In this document: positions 8,020 to 17,904 of the stretch, one piece after another | Numbering within the stretch: the first letter of the stretch is position 1 | Layout of the letters: every line of letters starts with the position of its first letter | Assembly: GCA_028278455.1 (NCBI GenBank) | Contig: JANQEH010000026.1 | Location: 1 to 32,631, forward strand | DNA from: a bacterium | GTDB taxonomy: Bacteria > SM23-31 | DNA: 32,631 nt | Direction: 5' to 3' | Notes under the pieces: model-generated | Told to the model about the DNA's origin: nothing | Seen by the model: the letters and a program-made list of their open reading frames with translations, nothing else | The model's database searches: none | Position numbers and translations under genes: made by a program

Positions 8020-11000
8020 TTAAGCTACAAGCTCTATTGTATTATAACCAAACTCTCTCATTTTCTCTGTTTCGACCGTCTCATCTGCAGGTATATCACC
8101 TTCTCTTCCAATACTATTTGTGTTTTCACCTGTTTTCTGAGTTCCGAAACGCTCTGATTGGGTCCAGGGCGATTGGTCTAACTGGTGCTGTTGATCACTC
8201 TGGACAAAAACATCTAATTTCTGAATATCGACTCCCTTATCCGCAATTGATTCCCTGAGCTGAGGCAGATTGTCCTGGATGAGAGCTTTTGCTTCATGAG
8301 TTTCTACTCTCACCGTACCGTTAAGCTGATGATCCTCAACGCTAAGTTTCATTGACATTCTGCCCAGATGCTTCGGTTCAAGCTGGATCTTCATCTCAGA
8401 CTGTTCTTTATTGACGGTAAATTTCGCCATCTTTGTAATTTTGTCTGCAAGTTTCTCGATATCCCAGACTTTCACGATATGATCAGCTTTTGGTTTTTCG
8501 GCCTCGCTTAATCTTGCCTCGAATGGTTTTTCTGCCGACATGGCCTTTTCACCCTGTAATTCCAGGTTCTTGCTGTTATTGAATTCTCTTTGGCCTCGCT
8601 CATTCTCTTTAAAACTGCCAAATGAATTCTGCTGGTTATTTTGAAATGTTTCTTCACCGGCCCTCTGCGATACGAACCGGTCAGCTGAGTTAAGGTCTTC
8701 GCTGATCTTAAAACCTGCGCTGTCAGATGAAAGTTGCTTATCATTCTTTACTTCTTTTACCGGGGTATCAGATACATAAACACCCTGTGTTTTTAGACTC
8801 TGTTGGGAGGCCTTGTCAGACTCGAGGGTAACCTCGATCCTGCCGGGAAGCATGTTTGTCTTATCGTCATTTTCTCCGGTATATCGTCCGGATGCTTCGC
8901 TAGTTGTCACCGATATATCTGAATTCTCAGATTTAGACCCGGATTCTGTGTTGCTTGTCATAGTTTCCGGGCCATTAAGCGCTGATGTTTTAGTGCTTTC
9001 TGTCATATGTATAGAAGAAAAGGAATCCCGGCTTGAGCCCTTGACCTGGAGATCTTTATAAACCTGTGTTGTATTCTGCTTAACAGCATTTGCTTCTTCA
9101 ACAGGTAGTTTTCCGGCATCTGATGAATTCTGTTTAACAGGAATCCTGAGCATTAAAGATCTTTCCTTCTGAACACCGGTATTCTCATTCTCGATATCTA
9201 TTTCATTACCAATGCTCTTGACTGTTGACAGGATCTTCTCTGTTCCGGTGTTATTCTCATCCTGAACAGGAATATCAAACTTGAGCTCTGCATTGAAACG
9301 GTTCTCGGACTTTTGTGTATCAAAAAAACTGTTCGTTTTACCTGCTGCTTCAGGAGTAAATTGAACAGGCTTTCCGGTCTCAGACTCAATACTTCTCTTG
9401 AATGCATCAAAGTTCTCATTTGACATGCTTAGAACAGCCTTTTCTGATCCGGATTCAGTCTTGATCATTACAGGAATTTCAATTCTGCCGGCTTTTACTT
9501 CGGACATTTTCACTTCATTCAGATCTAAACTGATACTGACGCCGTTTGTTTTACTGATTTCCTGAGCTCTATTCGATGATGAAGGTAGTATTTCGAGTTT
9601 ATTGCCGCTGACTTTTATGTTGTTCTCAGAGAGATCCAGTTCTTTGCTAAAAGTCTGATATCCAGTTCTTATAGTTGGCTTACCATTCCCATTCTCAATG
9701 GTGCTGTTATTTTCAAAATTGAGCGTATTCCGGTCTTTGATGTATCCGCTCTCAGCCTCGAGTTCATATGATAATCCCAAACTCTGAGATGCATTAATAG
9801 TCGTCAATTTTTGATCGTTGAAATCGTTTTTTAAAGGCACATAATATTCACCGTTCTTACCGGAACTCTCAAATGATTTTATCTGTAGGTCTGAAAGAGA
9901 TCTATTGTTGCTTGATTCAATTGCTTTTATCGTCAGATTGATATCTTTTAGGTCAGTTTTAATTTCTTCGATTATGTTTTCCGTTAGTGCTTTTTGAGAA
10001 GCAGACTCACCGTTCTGAATACCCCTTAAAGCATTTAAAAGTCTGTCGATAATATCATTCTTACCTGAAGATGAAGTGTTATTAACAGGATTGCTCAGAG
10101 TGATCTCAAAGTCAATCCCGGCAGTTTCATGTTGCTTTCCGGATTTTAAAAAGGCTTCAGAATCGAATCTTTCAATGAAATGATCCCGAATGGCCTGCAA
10201 AAGTGGGTTATTCCTGAAATCGTTGATGACAGAGTCAAAGGTTCCGTTATTCTGTTCCGGTGCGATTATAGTCGGCTGCTGAGGGATTATGATATTCTCT
10301 TTATTCAGATTGACCGTGATCTCGGGAGCTTTTAGATTATCAACAGCACTTACTGTTAGGGGGACCTCGAATCTGAAATTCTGACTGGAATCATCATCTT
10401 TTTCTATTCCCTCAACCTGGATATTTTCTGAAACCTGCTGTACCTCTACTGCTGTTTCAACTTCTGTCAGACTTTCCAAATAGGCTAGAAAACTATTCTT
10501 CAATCCATCTGTGGAAAAAGAAATACTCAGGTTATAATTCTCAGTTTTATCATTATTTTCAGTCAGCCCAAAGCTTAAATCTACCGGGGCATCTTTACCT
10601 ATTAGATCAAGAATTGAATTAAATGGAAGCTCATCCTGAATGACCAATTCATTATTCAATTTATTCAATAATTGTAGGATCTCATTAATTTCATCATTTT
10701 CCGAAGGCACTGCCGCAGTGTCATCAATCGAATAGAATTTCATTAGCTCGTTCAATACTCCAGCAAGAAACTCTTCGCCACTTGCGGGTGCTCTATCCGT
10801 AATTGATCTAAGGACGGTTGGTTTCACGTTATTATCAAATGATGCAGCTGCCTCAGTATCTGCCTTAGTTTTGCCATTTACAGTTCTAATGACAGAACCT
10901 AGTCTATCCGGATCATCTGAATTCCCGTTTTGTGTTTCCTGTCCGTTTACACGGATATTGTTCTTCAACTCCGCATTCAGGATACTTCCAAGTTCATTCA

Positions 11001-11622
11001 GATCTATAATAAAATTACCTGTATCTTCAACCGTCTGAGTATTCCCGGCTTTATTATTGGCAAGAAGTTTTGCAGGAATAATGATAGAATCACCAACAAT
11101 CTTCATATCATCTTCAGAAGGCAGCTGGAGTTCTATTAACAGATCCCTGTTTTCAGAAGCAATATTATTTAACTCTTCAGGTAGATCCATCGATGCAAGG
11201 ATACCAGAGAGATCCAGTCCTGCCGCAACACAGGTAGCAGTATCAGATTTTATATCAGTGGTTTTACTGTGAATAGGATTATCTTCAGTAGATTCATTAC
11301 TCGAAAACTCGCTGATTATCTCTTTAGCGATTTCTATGCTTATGGATTCCGGAGTGTTAAGAACTTCAGGTCTGGTAAAGTCTTTTATTGGATCAGTAGT
11401 TACTACAGGGAGAGTATTTTCACTTCTATTCGCACGCGCGAAATCAGAAAAACTGGTGCCTATACCAAGTCCTGAATTATCTGAACGGTATGATGCTGCA
11501 GAAAGGATAGAATCGAATGAAACACCGAAACCGTAAGAGGTTAAACTCCCGGAACCGGACGTACTAACATCCGAATTACTGAATCCTGTGTTATTTAATA
11601 AAGCAGCAAATGAAAAATTCAC
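8020..11622 (-). CDS. fliK: Very long flagellar hook-length control protein FliK
   Basis: A single open frame of 1200 residues with a GTG start at 11622. It is assigned to FliK by position (directly before flgD) and by its C-terminal Flg_hook domain (about 1045-1140): KMKIQLEPKHLG-like sequence (MKIQLEPKHLGRMSMKLS), VRVETHEAKALIQDNLPQLRE and IQKLDVFV. The rest is low-complexity, rich in Ser, Asn, Glu and Thr, with no membrane segment, as expected for an exported molecular ruler. Typical FliK proteins are 350-650 residues, so this one is about double. FliK measures the hook while being exported and switches FlhB specificity through its C-terminal domain. Driven by a near-perfect sigma-54 promoter 82 bases upstream of the start codon. 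Confidence 0.88.
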   Translation of the reverse strand: MNFSFAALLNNTGFSNSDVSTSGSGSLTSYGFGVSFDSILSAASYRSDNSGLGIGTSFSDFARANRSENTLPVVTTDPIKDFTRPEVLNTPESISIEIAKEIISEFSSNESTEDNPIHSKTTDIKSDTATCVAAGLDLSGILASMDLPEELNNIASENRDLLIELQLPSEDDMKIVGDSIIIPAKLLANNKAGNTQTVEDTGNFIIDLNELGSILNAELKNNIRVNGQETQNGNSDDPDRLGSVIRTVNGKTKADTEAAASFDNNVKPTVLRSITDRAPASGEEFLAGVLNELMKFYSIDDTAAVPSENDEINEILQLLNKLNNELVIQDELPFNSILDLIGKDAPVDLSFGLTENNDKTENYNLSISFSTDGLKNSFLAYLESLTEVETAVEVQQVSENIQVEGIEKDDDSSQNFRFEVPLTVSAVDNLKAPEITVNLNKENIIIPQQPTIIAPEQNNGTFDSVINDFRNNPLLQAIRDHFIERFDSEAFLKSGKQHETAGIDFEITLSNPVNNTSSSGKNDIIDRLLNALRGIQNGESASQKALTENIIEEIKTDLKDINLTIKAIESSNNRSLSDLQIKSFESSGKNGEYYVPLKNDFNDQKLTTINASQSLGLSYELEAESGYIKDRNTLNFENNSTIENGNGKPTIRTGYQTFSKELDLSENNIKVSGNKLEILPSSSNRAQEISKTNGVSISLDLNEVKMSEVKAGRIEIPVMIKTESGSEKAVLSMSNENFDAFKRSIESETGKPVQFTPEAAGKTNSFFDTQKSENRFNAELKFDIPVQDENNTGTEKILSTVKSIGNEIDIENENTGVQKERSLMLRIPVKQNSSDAGKLPVEEANAVKQNTTQVYKDLQVKGSSRDSFSSIHMTESTKTSALNGPETMTSNTESGSKSENSDISVTTSEASGRYTGENDDKTNMLPGRIEVTLESDKASQQSLKTQGVYVSDTPVKEVKNDKQLSSDSAGFKISEDLNSADRFVSQRAGEETFQNNQQNSFGSFKENERGQREFNNSKNLELQGEKAMSAEKPFEARLSEAEKPKADHIVKVWDIEKLADKITKMAKFTVNKEQSEMKIQLEPKHLGRMSMKLSVEDHQLNGTVRVETHEAKALIQDNLPQLRESIADKGVDIQKLDVFVQSDQQHQLDQSPWTQSERFGTQKTGENTNSIGREGDIPADETVETEKMREFGYNTIELVA

Positions 11623-11713
11623 ACTAAATTTCCGGTTTAATACTTAAATCCGGTCCAATCCCTGGCTATTTAGTTCCATTCGCCGCTTATTGCCATAGAT
11701 CAACGCTCATTCT

Positions 11714-11729
11714 TGCAACATGTGTGCCA
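11714..11729 (-). promoter_or_regulatory. Sigma-54 promoter for fliK-flgD-orf-flgE
   Basis: The minus strand reads TGGCACACATGTTGCA, a perfect TGGCAC-N5-TTGCA -24/-12 element preceded by T's. Predicted start of transcription is near 11704, leaving an 82-base leader before the GTG of fliK. Of the three sigma-54 sites in the window it is closest to consensus. Confidence 0.92.
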
Positions 11730-11820
11730 AAAAAGGCTACATTCTTTAAACTCCTTTGATTTTGAACCTGAAAACATTCTACTAATCCATGCCGCAATAT
11801 TTTAAGAGCTAAAAATACTG

Positions 11821-11836
11821 TGGGAAAAATTTCCCA
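11821..11836. repeat. GGGAAA/TTTCCC palindrome upstream of the fliK promoter
   Basis: TGGGAAAAATTTCCCA, a seven-base perfect inverted repeat around AA. It is centred about 125 bases upstream of the predicted fliK transcript start, within the distance range used by NtrC-type activators. It shares its core with 4545-4565 and 11849-11865. Confidence 0.6.
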
Positions 11837-11848
11837 TTTATTTTTCTG

Positions 11849-11865
11849 GAGGAAAAAATTTCCTC
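11849..11865. repeat. GAGGAAA/TTTCCTC palindrome at the end of motE
   Basis: GAGGAAAAAATTTCCTC, seven-base arms around AAA, touching the motE stop codon and 12 bases from the palindrome at 11821-11836. The tandem pair could be a weak terminator of the motE transcript or activator sites for fliK. The sequence does not decide. Confidence 0.55.
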
Positions 11866-12433
11866 ACTGGTCGCTTTTCTTCATACGTTTATATCTTTTT
11901 ATAATATCTGCCGCCCTGACGGGATCCAGTACCTCTATTATCTTGGCGGCTTCCCTTGCCTTCATCTTTGAAAGGATTTCCACCACAGTCTGGTCATCAA
12001 GCTGAAGCAGTATGTCTGATGCCTCCTGTGCTTTCATATTCTCATAAAATTTTGCCAGCTGATCGAGATTGGCATCTTCCTGCTGTGTCAATCTTGTCTG
12101 CAGATCGGTTAGTGCCTGCCTTGCGATGTCAATGCTGTCTCTTCTTATCTGGAGTGCCTGTTCCAGCGAATCGAGCGAAAGGTCTCTGATGTCAAGCTCG
12201 CTATTCCTCTGCTGGATCTGTAGTGCGATCTCTTCTTCGGCGGTCAGAACTGTATCCAGTCCTGCGCCCATTCCTGTGGTATCCGGCATAATAAGAGACA
12301 TAACGTTCTGACGGACAAAGTTTTCAAGAGGCACTGTCTTCGTCCTGAACTTGTATGCCACACCGAATACGATACCCAGTATCACAATAAACAAGAATAT
12401 AAGTTTAAACAAAGATCCAATTAATCTTTTCAT
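11864..12433 (-). CDS. motE: MotE/FlbB-like periplasmic-facing flagellar protein
   Basis: A 189-residue protein with an N-terminal membrane anchor (about 8-27), a coiled-coil middle (about 66-120) and a C-terminal MgtE-N-like domain (about 125-180: AKFYENMKAQEASDILLQL, then VVEILSKMKAREAAKIIEVL). This architecture is that of MotE/FlbB, described as a MotC or stator chaperone/scaffold in several bacteria. It follows fliJ by 9 bases, the usual place, and closes unit A. The exact role here is inferred from family and position. Confidence 0.82.
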   Translation of the reverse strand: MKRLIGSLFKLIFLFIVILGIVFGVAYKFRTKTVPLENFVRQNVMSLIMPDTTGMGAGLDTVLTAEEEIALQIQQRNSELDIRDLSLDSLEQALQIRRDSIDIARQALTDLQTRLTQQEDANLDQLAKFYENMKAQEASDILLQLDDQTVVEILSKMKAREAAKIIEVLDPVRAADIIKRYKRMKKSDQ

Positions 12434-12442
12434 TGGATACCT

Positions 12443-12901
12443 CTAGTTTAATTCCCTTTTTGATTTCACTGAATGTTTCACTCCTGAGATCTCATCCATT
12501 GCAGCCTGTTCTTCCTTGTTGACTTCAAAATTATATTCAAGTAGTTTCTTCTCTTTTAATCTCTCGAGGACTTTCTTCTCTTTAACAGCTTCAAGTAAAA
12601 TCTCCCTTCTTTTCTCCATTTCTTCACGCGCAGTTTCAATCAGGTTACGGCGGTAGGCCTTCTGACCTGAAAGATACGCAAAAAACCTGTAAAAGATATT
12701 TACTTGCCTGAGATTCCCTCCTTTTAACCTCAACTCATTTAATTTCACCCTAAACAAGTTTTCCTGGTTCTGCAGATCCATAAGATTCTTTACTTCCTCT
12801 GAATGTTTTTTTCTTGCAATATTGAAATCTCTACGCTTTACTTCCTCGATAGTCTCCTTTATATCGAGAACTCTCTGTAATCTGAAATTGAATCTCTTCA
12901 T
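12443..12901 (-). CDS. fliJ: Flagellar export protein FliJ
   Basis: A 152-residue, highly charged, nearly all-helical coiled-coil protein starting MKRFNFRLQRVLDIKETIEE, the typical FliJ opening. FliJ is the stalk of the flagellar type III export ATPase and contacts FlhA. Its ATG overlaps the fliI stop as TAATG, indicating translational coupling. FliJ evolves fast, so identity rests on length, coiled coil, N-terminus and position. Confidence 0.88.
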   Translation of the reverse strand: MKRFNFRLQRVLDIKETIEEVKRRDFNIARKKHSEEVKNLMDLQNQENLFRVKLNELRLKGGNLRQVNIFYRFFAYLSGQKAYRRNLIETAREEMEKRREILLEAVKEKKVLERLKEKKLLEYNFEVNKEEQAAMDEISGVKHSVKSKRELN

Positions 12902-14238
12902 TATTCAGTCACTGATTCCTGGGCAATGTTCAATATTTCCTGGACAATTTCATCATAACCGAATCTATCCCAGATTCCCTGCATTAAAAAACCATTTATA
13001 CGTTTATTCATTTTAATTGCCATATCTACATCAGGATTGCTGCCTTCAGAATATGCTCCTATACTAATTAGATCTTCAGCATCCCTGTATGAAGCGATCA
13101 GGCTAAGTATTCTACCAGCCGCCAGTCTGTGCTGTTCTTCCGTTACGTCTTTCATCAGCCTTGATATGCTTTCGAGAACATCTATAGCAGGATAATGGTT
13201 CATGGATGCAAGTTTTCTAGACAAAGCTACATGCCCGTCGAGTATCGATCTCATAGCATCCGAGATAGGCTCGTTCATGTCATCTGCTTCGACAAGAACA
13301 GCATATACTGCTGTAATACTACCGTCTTTTGAACGCCCTGCTCTCTCAATCAGCTTCGGAAGCATTGCGAATACTGACGGAGGATAACCTTTCGTTGTCG
13401 GCGGCTCTCCGATTGACAATCCTATCTCTCTTTGCGCCTGTGCTATTCTTGTTGCAGAATCCATAAGGAACATTACATCTTTTTTCTGTTGCCTGAAATA
13501 CTCGGCAATTGTTGTTGCCACCATACCGCCTTTCACCCTCGTTAATGCAGCTTCATCAGATGTTACTACTATTACAACTGACCTTTTCAGTCCTTCTTCA
13601 CCGAGGTCATTTTCGATGAACTCATTCACTTCTCTGCCTCGCTCGCCGATCAGCGCTATAACGTTAACATCAGCTGACGTGTTTCGAGCGATCATTCCGA
13701 TTAATATCGATTTACCTACACCGCTGCCTGCAAAGATTCCTACTCTCTGCCCTTTCCCAAATGTCATTAACGAGTCTATAGCTTTTATCCCCGTTGACAG
13801 GGGCTCGTCTATAAGCTTCCGTTCAAGCGGTTTTGGCGGTTGGTTTTGCACCGGCATTTTCTTTTCAAAAATAATCGGGCCTTTACCGTCAATTGGATTT
13901 CCATATCCATCCAGTATCCTGCCTATCAAACCCGGGCCAACCGGAACAACGAGGGGTTCTCCAGTTGCTATAACCTCGGATCCCGGACCTATACCGATCA
14001 GTTCACCTACCGGCATAAGCAACACTTTTCTATCCCTGAATCCAACAACTTCAGCTGTTGTAACTTCTTCTATCCCTGGAGTCCTGATGTAGCACTTTTC
14101 ACCTATGGAAACTGTCGGGCCAACTGACTCAATAACGAGACCTATCACCCTGTCTATCTTCCCTTTCAGTTTAACCTTCCGGGATGAACTGGCAATCCTG
14201 TCATATTTCGCAGTTATTTCGCTAAGTATCTGATCCAA
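12901..14238 (-). CDS. fliI: Flagellum-specific export ATPase FliI
   Basis: A 445-residue F1-beta-like ATPase. The Walker A motif AGSGVGKS is at 170-177 and is followed by ALIGERGREVNEF. The Walker B strand is in DVMFLMDSATR, and SIGEPPTTKGYPPSVF lies near the active site. FliI hexamers power export-substrate delivery with FliH and FliJ. The start is TTG at 14238, supported by AGAGG six bases upstream; it overlaps the end of fliH by 17 bases. Confidence 0.97.
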   Translation of the reverse strand: MDQILSEITAKYDRIASSSRKVKLKGKIDRVIGLVIESVGPTVSIGEKCYIRTPGIEEVTTAEVVGFRDRKVLLMPVGELIGIGPGSEVIATGEPLVVPVGPGLIGRILDGYGNPIDGKGPIIFEKKMPVQNQPPKPLERKLIDEPLSTGIKAIDSLMTFGKGQRVGIFAGSGVGKSILIGMIARNTSADVNVIALIGERGREVNEFIENDLGEEGLKRSVVIVVTSDEAALTRVKGGMVATTIAEYFRQQKKDVMFLMDSATRIAQAQREIGLSIGEPPTTKGYPPSVFAMLPKLIERAGRSKDGSITAVYAVLVEADDMNEPISDAMRSILDGHVALSRKLASMNHYPAIDVLESISRLMKDVTEEQHRLAAGRILSLIASYRDAEDLISIGAYSEGSNPDVDMAIKMNKRINGFLMQGIWDRFGYDEIVQEILNIAQESVTE

Positions 14239-14935
14239 TTTCAGCCTCTAATCCACCATTCAGTTGTTTATCCATTTCTATTATCTGCGATTCTATCGTA
14301 GCATCGACTATACCCTTGTTAGATTCAATAATACATCCACCTCTTGTTATAGTCTCATCCGTAACTATCTCTATGCTATCCATATACTCATCAGGAATAA
14401 ACTTTTCTCTTCTTTCAAAAACATTCATATCCTCAGGATTTATCCTGATGATCAATTTACCTTCACTTATTATGTGGTCCAGCGCTTTTTTTACCTGGTT
14501 TATTACAATATCTTTTTCGGTCTTTATTTCCTGGCCGATAATGCTCTTTGCAAAACCGAAAGATAGGTTGACTATTACCTCTTCAGATTCCTTTATCAGC
14601 CTTTTCTTGAAGTCTATCAATTCCTTGATCGTATTCATGAACTCCTCTCTCAAAGGCTCTACTTCCGAGTGTCCTTTGTCTATCCCCACTCTCTCACCTT
14701 CCCGGTAACCACTGTCATACGCTTCTTTCTTTTCAGCAGTAACTTTCGGTTTCATTTCATTGAGCTTTTCATTCAGCATCCTCCCAAGCCTGTTATCAAG
14801 CTCCATATTGAGCCTTTTCTGAAAAAGCCTCTCTCGGATAACCTCCTCAGATTCAGGTATCTCGATGATATTTGCATTGATGTCACCCGATACCTTGATT
14901 ATCCTGCTCTTCGATTCTAAATGTACACCAGCCAT
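14222..14935 (-). CDS. fliH: Flagellar assembly protein FliH
   Basis: A 237-residue soluble, charged protein. The middle has the helix SGYREGERVGIDKG with spaced glycines typical of FliH. The C-terminal half (about 105-225) resembles the FliH/YscL-F1-delta domain (VIVNLSFGFAKSIIGQEI; TRGGCIIES). FliH dimers bind FliI and link it to the C-ring. It starts one base after the fliG stop and overlaps fliI. Confidence 0.9.
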   Translation of the reverse strand: MAGVHLESKSRIIKVSGDINANIIEIPESEEVIRERLFQKRLNMELDNRLGRMLNEKLNEMKPKVTAEKKEAYDSGYREGERVGIDKGHSEVEPLREEFMNTIKELIDFKKRLIKESEEVIVNLSFGFAKSIIGQEIKTEKDIVINQVKKALDHIISEGKLIIRINPEDMNVFERREKFIPDEYMDSIEIVTDETITRGGCIIESNKGIVDATIESQIIEMDKQLNGGLEAEIGSDT

Positions 14936-14936
14936 T

Positions 14937-15962
14937 TTAATCTATAAATTCCTCTTCTGCACTTTTGGACGGCATAAAAATAATACCGTCCTCCTCAAGT
15001 GCTCTAACCATTTCAACAATTGTTCTCTGGGCACTTTCTACATCTTTCAGTCTTACAGGGCCCATGAAATCAAGTTCCTGTTTGATATATTTTGCGGCCC
15101 TTTCGGACATGTTATTCAGTATTTTATCTTTAAGAGTCTCGCTTGCGATCTTCAGTGCAAGACTCAGTGTTTTTGAATCGACATCCCTGAGTATAGTCTG
15201 TATCGACCGGTCGTCGAGATTCTCGAGATCATCGAATGTAAACATCAGATTCTTTATCTCGTGTGCAAGGTCGGGATGGCGTGAATCAATTGTGTCGAGA
15301 ATGGTCTTTTCAGTTGTCCTGTTCGTCATATTCAGAATATCGGCGACAGCTTTTGCGCCCCCTGTATTGCTGAGGTTATTTCCGAAAACCGTCTCCACAT
15401 TATTCTCCAATACACTCTCAACATCATTCAGCAGTTCGGGAGATATTTTACTCATAGTTGCAATCCTGAAAGCTACGTCAGCCTGCAGTTCAGGAGAAAG
15501 CTCCGACATTATCGCCGCTGTCTGTTGTGGATCGAGATTCGCCAGTACAAGAGCAATAGTCTGAGGATGCTCATGCTGGATGAAATTTATCAGTTGATTC
15601 GGATCGACTTCTCTCAGCAGCTTAAAACCACTGACATGTATAGCTGATTCAACTTTTGAAACGATCTCGCTAGCCTTACGCGGCCCCATCGCTTTCTCGA
15701 GTACCCCCTGGGCATATTCTATACCACCCTGTGAGATATATTCCTGAGCCATTATCATCTGGTAGAATTCCTCTAGAACCGACTCGATTACGGATGACGG
15801 TATATCGCGCATTTTGGCGATTTCAACTGAAAGTCTTTCAACATCTGCATCTCTAAGATGCTTAAAAATCTCCGCTGCGCTGTCTTTGCCTAAAGCAATC
15901 AGCAGTATTGCGGTTTTCTGTGTACCGGACATACTCTCAAGTGCTATCGATCCCTGTTCCAT
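14937..15962 (-). CDS. fliG: Flagellar motor switch protein FliG
   Basis: A 341-residue FliG of normal length with three armadillo-like domains. The middle-domain EHPQ motif appears in IQHEHPQTIALVLANLDPQQ (about 131-150). The C-terminal domain carries the charged torque helix (TFDDLENLDDRSIQTILRDV). FliG binds the MS ring (FliF) at its N-terminus and interacts with MotA at its C-terminus. The start follows AAGGAA and lies 3 bases after the fliF stop. Confidence 0.97.
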   Translation of the reverse strand: MEQGSIALESMSGTQKTAILLIALGKDSAAEIFKHLRDADVERLSVEIAKMRDIPSSVIESVLEEFYQMIMAQEYISQGGIEYAQGVLEKAMGPRKASEIVSKVESAIHVSGFKLLREVDPNQLINFIQHEHPQTIALVLANLDPQQTAAIMSELSPELQADVAFRIATMSKISPELLNDVESVLENNVETVFGNNLSNTGGAKAVADILNMTNRTTEKTILDTIDSRHPDLAHEIKNLMFTFDDLENLDDRSIQTILRDVDSKTLSLALKIASETLKDKILNNMSERAAKYIKQELDFMGPVRLKDVESAQRTIVEMVRALEEDGIIFMPSKSAEEEFID

Positions 15963-15965
15963 AAA

Positions 15966-17489
15966 TTATTCCTTTTTCTCCTTTTCTTCGATTAGCCAGG
16001 TATTCAACAATCCAGCAACATTAGCGGGTTTCTCCCTAGTAAATTTAGAGACCTGATCCAGCATCTGTGCACGTCTCTGAGCTTCAGCAGAGATTTCCTC
16101 TTCGATAGCTTCGGCTTCGATATCGATTGCCGGTTTCGGTTTTGGTTTCGGTAGTAGTAGATCGAGACTTCTGAAAACCGATCTCAGGATGAAGATAAAA
16201 GCAAGTCCGGCAACAGACATGAGTGTCCATTTCAATATCCTCTGCATCATCTCTTCTCGTCTCTGAGCGGCTAGCCTGCTTTCCTGTTCCTGAAGTGCGG
16301 ATGTGTCGAATTGATAATCTGTAACCGTTACAACATCATTTCTGTTTGCATCAAAACCAATAGCACTTCTTACACTTTGCTCCAGTGCAGCAAGTTCCTC
16401 TGCTGTCCTTGGCTGGTATACAAGGTCTCCGTTGGGATCCTCATTATACCTTCCGTTAACCATTACGGCAGCACTGATCCTGCTGACTGTACCGAATTCC
16501 TCGACTGTATTACGGACCATTTCATTTATTTCATAATTCGTTGTCGATCTTTCATTTGATGATGCCTGGCCGACTGTATCCTGCAAACCGCCGGCAGCAT
16601 TTTCCCTCTCTTCGCTCCTTACCGGTGTTGGAGTGGGATCATAAGTTTTACTTACAGCACTTGCCTGGGTAAAATCGAAATCGACACTGACACTTACCAT
16701 ATAATTATTTGAACCAACTGCCTGAGCCAGGAGTATCTCGAGCTTATTCTGCACTTCTATTTCATATTGGCGGGTAAGCCTGAGTTGGTCCGATCTGAGC
16801 GCCATCAAGGGATCCTTATTTATTGCCCTTGAGAGGTTGTTGCCGTAAGAATCTGAGATAGTAACATTAGCAGGCTGAAGACCTTCGACACTGTATGCAA
16901 CGATCTTAGCAATAGTATTAATCTGCTCGGACGACAGCTCGTGCCCGGCTTTGACTGTCAGGAGAACAGAGGCTGTAGCAGGTTTTTCGTCCTCGACGAA
17001 AAAACTCTCTTTCGGGACGACTATATAAACCCTTGCCATGTCTATTATCTCCATCGACTGAATAGACTTGCTGACCTCACCTTCCAGTGAACGTTTATAG
17101 TTAACCTGCTGCAGAAAATCGGTCATACCGAGACTCGGTCTGTCAAATATTTCATAGCCGACTACACCCCCGGTAATCAGGCCCTGGGCCTGTATCTGAA
17201 CCCTCAATTCGTACTCTGTTCCCTGAGGTACCATAATAGCTGTACCTTCTGTTTCAAGTCGGTATGGAATATTATCTTCTTCGAGCTGATCAATAATACT
17301 CTGTGCATCATTCGGCTGCAGGTTGGAGAAAAGAACCTCCCATTGTCTTTCCCCGGTCCAGTTCATAAGATAAATAATAACAACTACACTTATAACTGAA
17401 ACGACTAATACGACTACTTTCTGCTTAGCATCGAGCTTTTTAAATACTGATGATGCCTGTTTTAAGAACTGTGAAAAAAAGTCGAACAT
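15966..17489 (-). CDS. fliF: Flagellar MS-ring protein FliF
   Basis: A 507-residue FliF with an N-terminal membrane helix (about 25-43), YscJ/FliF ring-building domains (about 47-220; VPQGTEYELRVQIQAQGL), a long periplasmic loop and a second membrane helix (about 410-430) before a short cytoplasmic tail that binds FliG. Slightly shorter than the enteric protein (about 560). AGGA precedes the ATG. It forms the basal platform for export and the rotor. Confidence 0.97.
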   Translation of the reverse strand: MFDFFSQFLKQASSVFKKLDAKQKVVVLVVSVISVVVIIYLMNWTGERQWEVLFSNLQPNDAQSIIDQLEEDNIPYRLETEGTAIMVPQGTEYELRVQIQAQGLITGGVVGYEIFDRPSLGMTDFLQQVNYKRSLEGEVSKSIQSMEIIDMARVYIVVPKESFFVEDEKPATASVLLTVKAGHELSSEQINTIAKIVAYSVEGLQPANVTISDSYGNNLSRAINKDPLMALRSDQLRLTRQYEIEVQNKLEILLAQAVGSNNYMVSVSVDFDFTQASAVSKTYDPTPTPVRSEERENAAGGLQDTVGQASSNERSTTNYEINEMVRNTVEEFGTVSRISAAVMVNGRYNEDPNGDLVYQPRTAEELAALEQSVRSAIGFDANRNDVVTVTDYQFDTSALQEQESRLAAQRREEMMQRILKWTLMSVAGLAFIFILRSVFRSLDLLLPKPKPKPAIDIEAEAIEEEISAEAQRRAQMLDQVSKFTREKPANVAGLLNTWLIEEKEKKE

Positions 17490-17549
17490 AACGTCCTGTC
17501 TCTGATTTTGTTTTCCTTATCCGTTTACAGTAATTTAATTCTACAGATC

Positions 17550-17876
17550 CTATACCTGCATTCTGAACATTTCATGATAAGCCTCAATCATCTTGTTGCG
17601 AACTTCCATCATAAGCTCGAAACTGACACTGGCTTTTTCTACAGCTATCATTACATCATGGACGTCTTTTATCTCTCCGGTAATGAATCTGTCTACCGTA
17701 GTTCCCGCGTCCTGCTGGAGTTCGTTCACATCATTTACGAAACTGTCCAGTGTTTCGGAAAAGGTTTTATACTTTTCGCTTGTGTGATCAATCGTCGGCT
17801 TTTCGGGCTTATCTACAACAGGCTTCTGGATTCGAAAATTCGCTGCTGCCTGTCCTGCTCCGCCTATCTCTGCCAT
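17550..17876 (-). CDS. fliE: Flagellar hook-basal body complex protein FliE
   Basis: A 108-residue FliE. The C-terminal part has VEKASVSFELMMEVRNKMIEAYHEMFRMQV in pieces typical of FliE (AYHEMFRMQV end). FliE joins the MS ring to the proximal rod and is the first rod export substrate. GGAG precedes the ATG by seven bases. It lies 60 bases before fliF. Confidence 0.94.
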   Translation of the reverse strand: MAEIGGAGQAAANFRIQKPVVDKPEKPTIDHTSEKYKTFSETLDSFVNDVNELQQDAGTTVDRFITGEIKDVHDVMIAVEKASVSFELMMEVRNKMIEAYHEMFRMQV

Positions 17877-17904
17877 TTATTACTCCTTTGTTCTTGTTTT
17901 CTTA

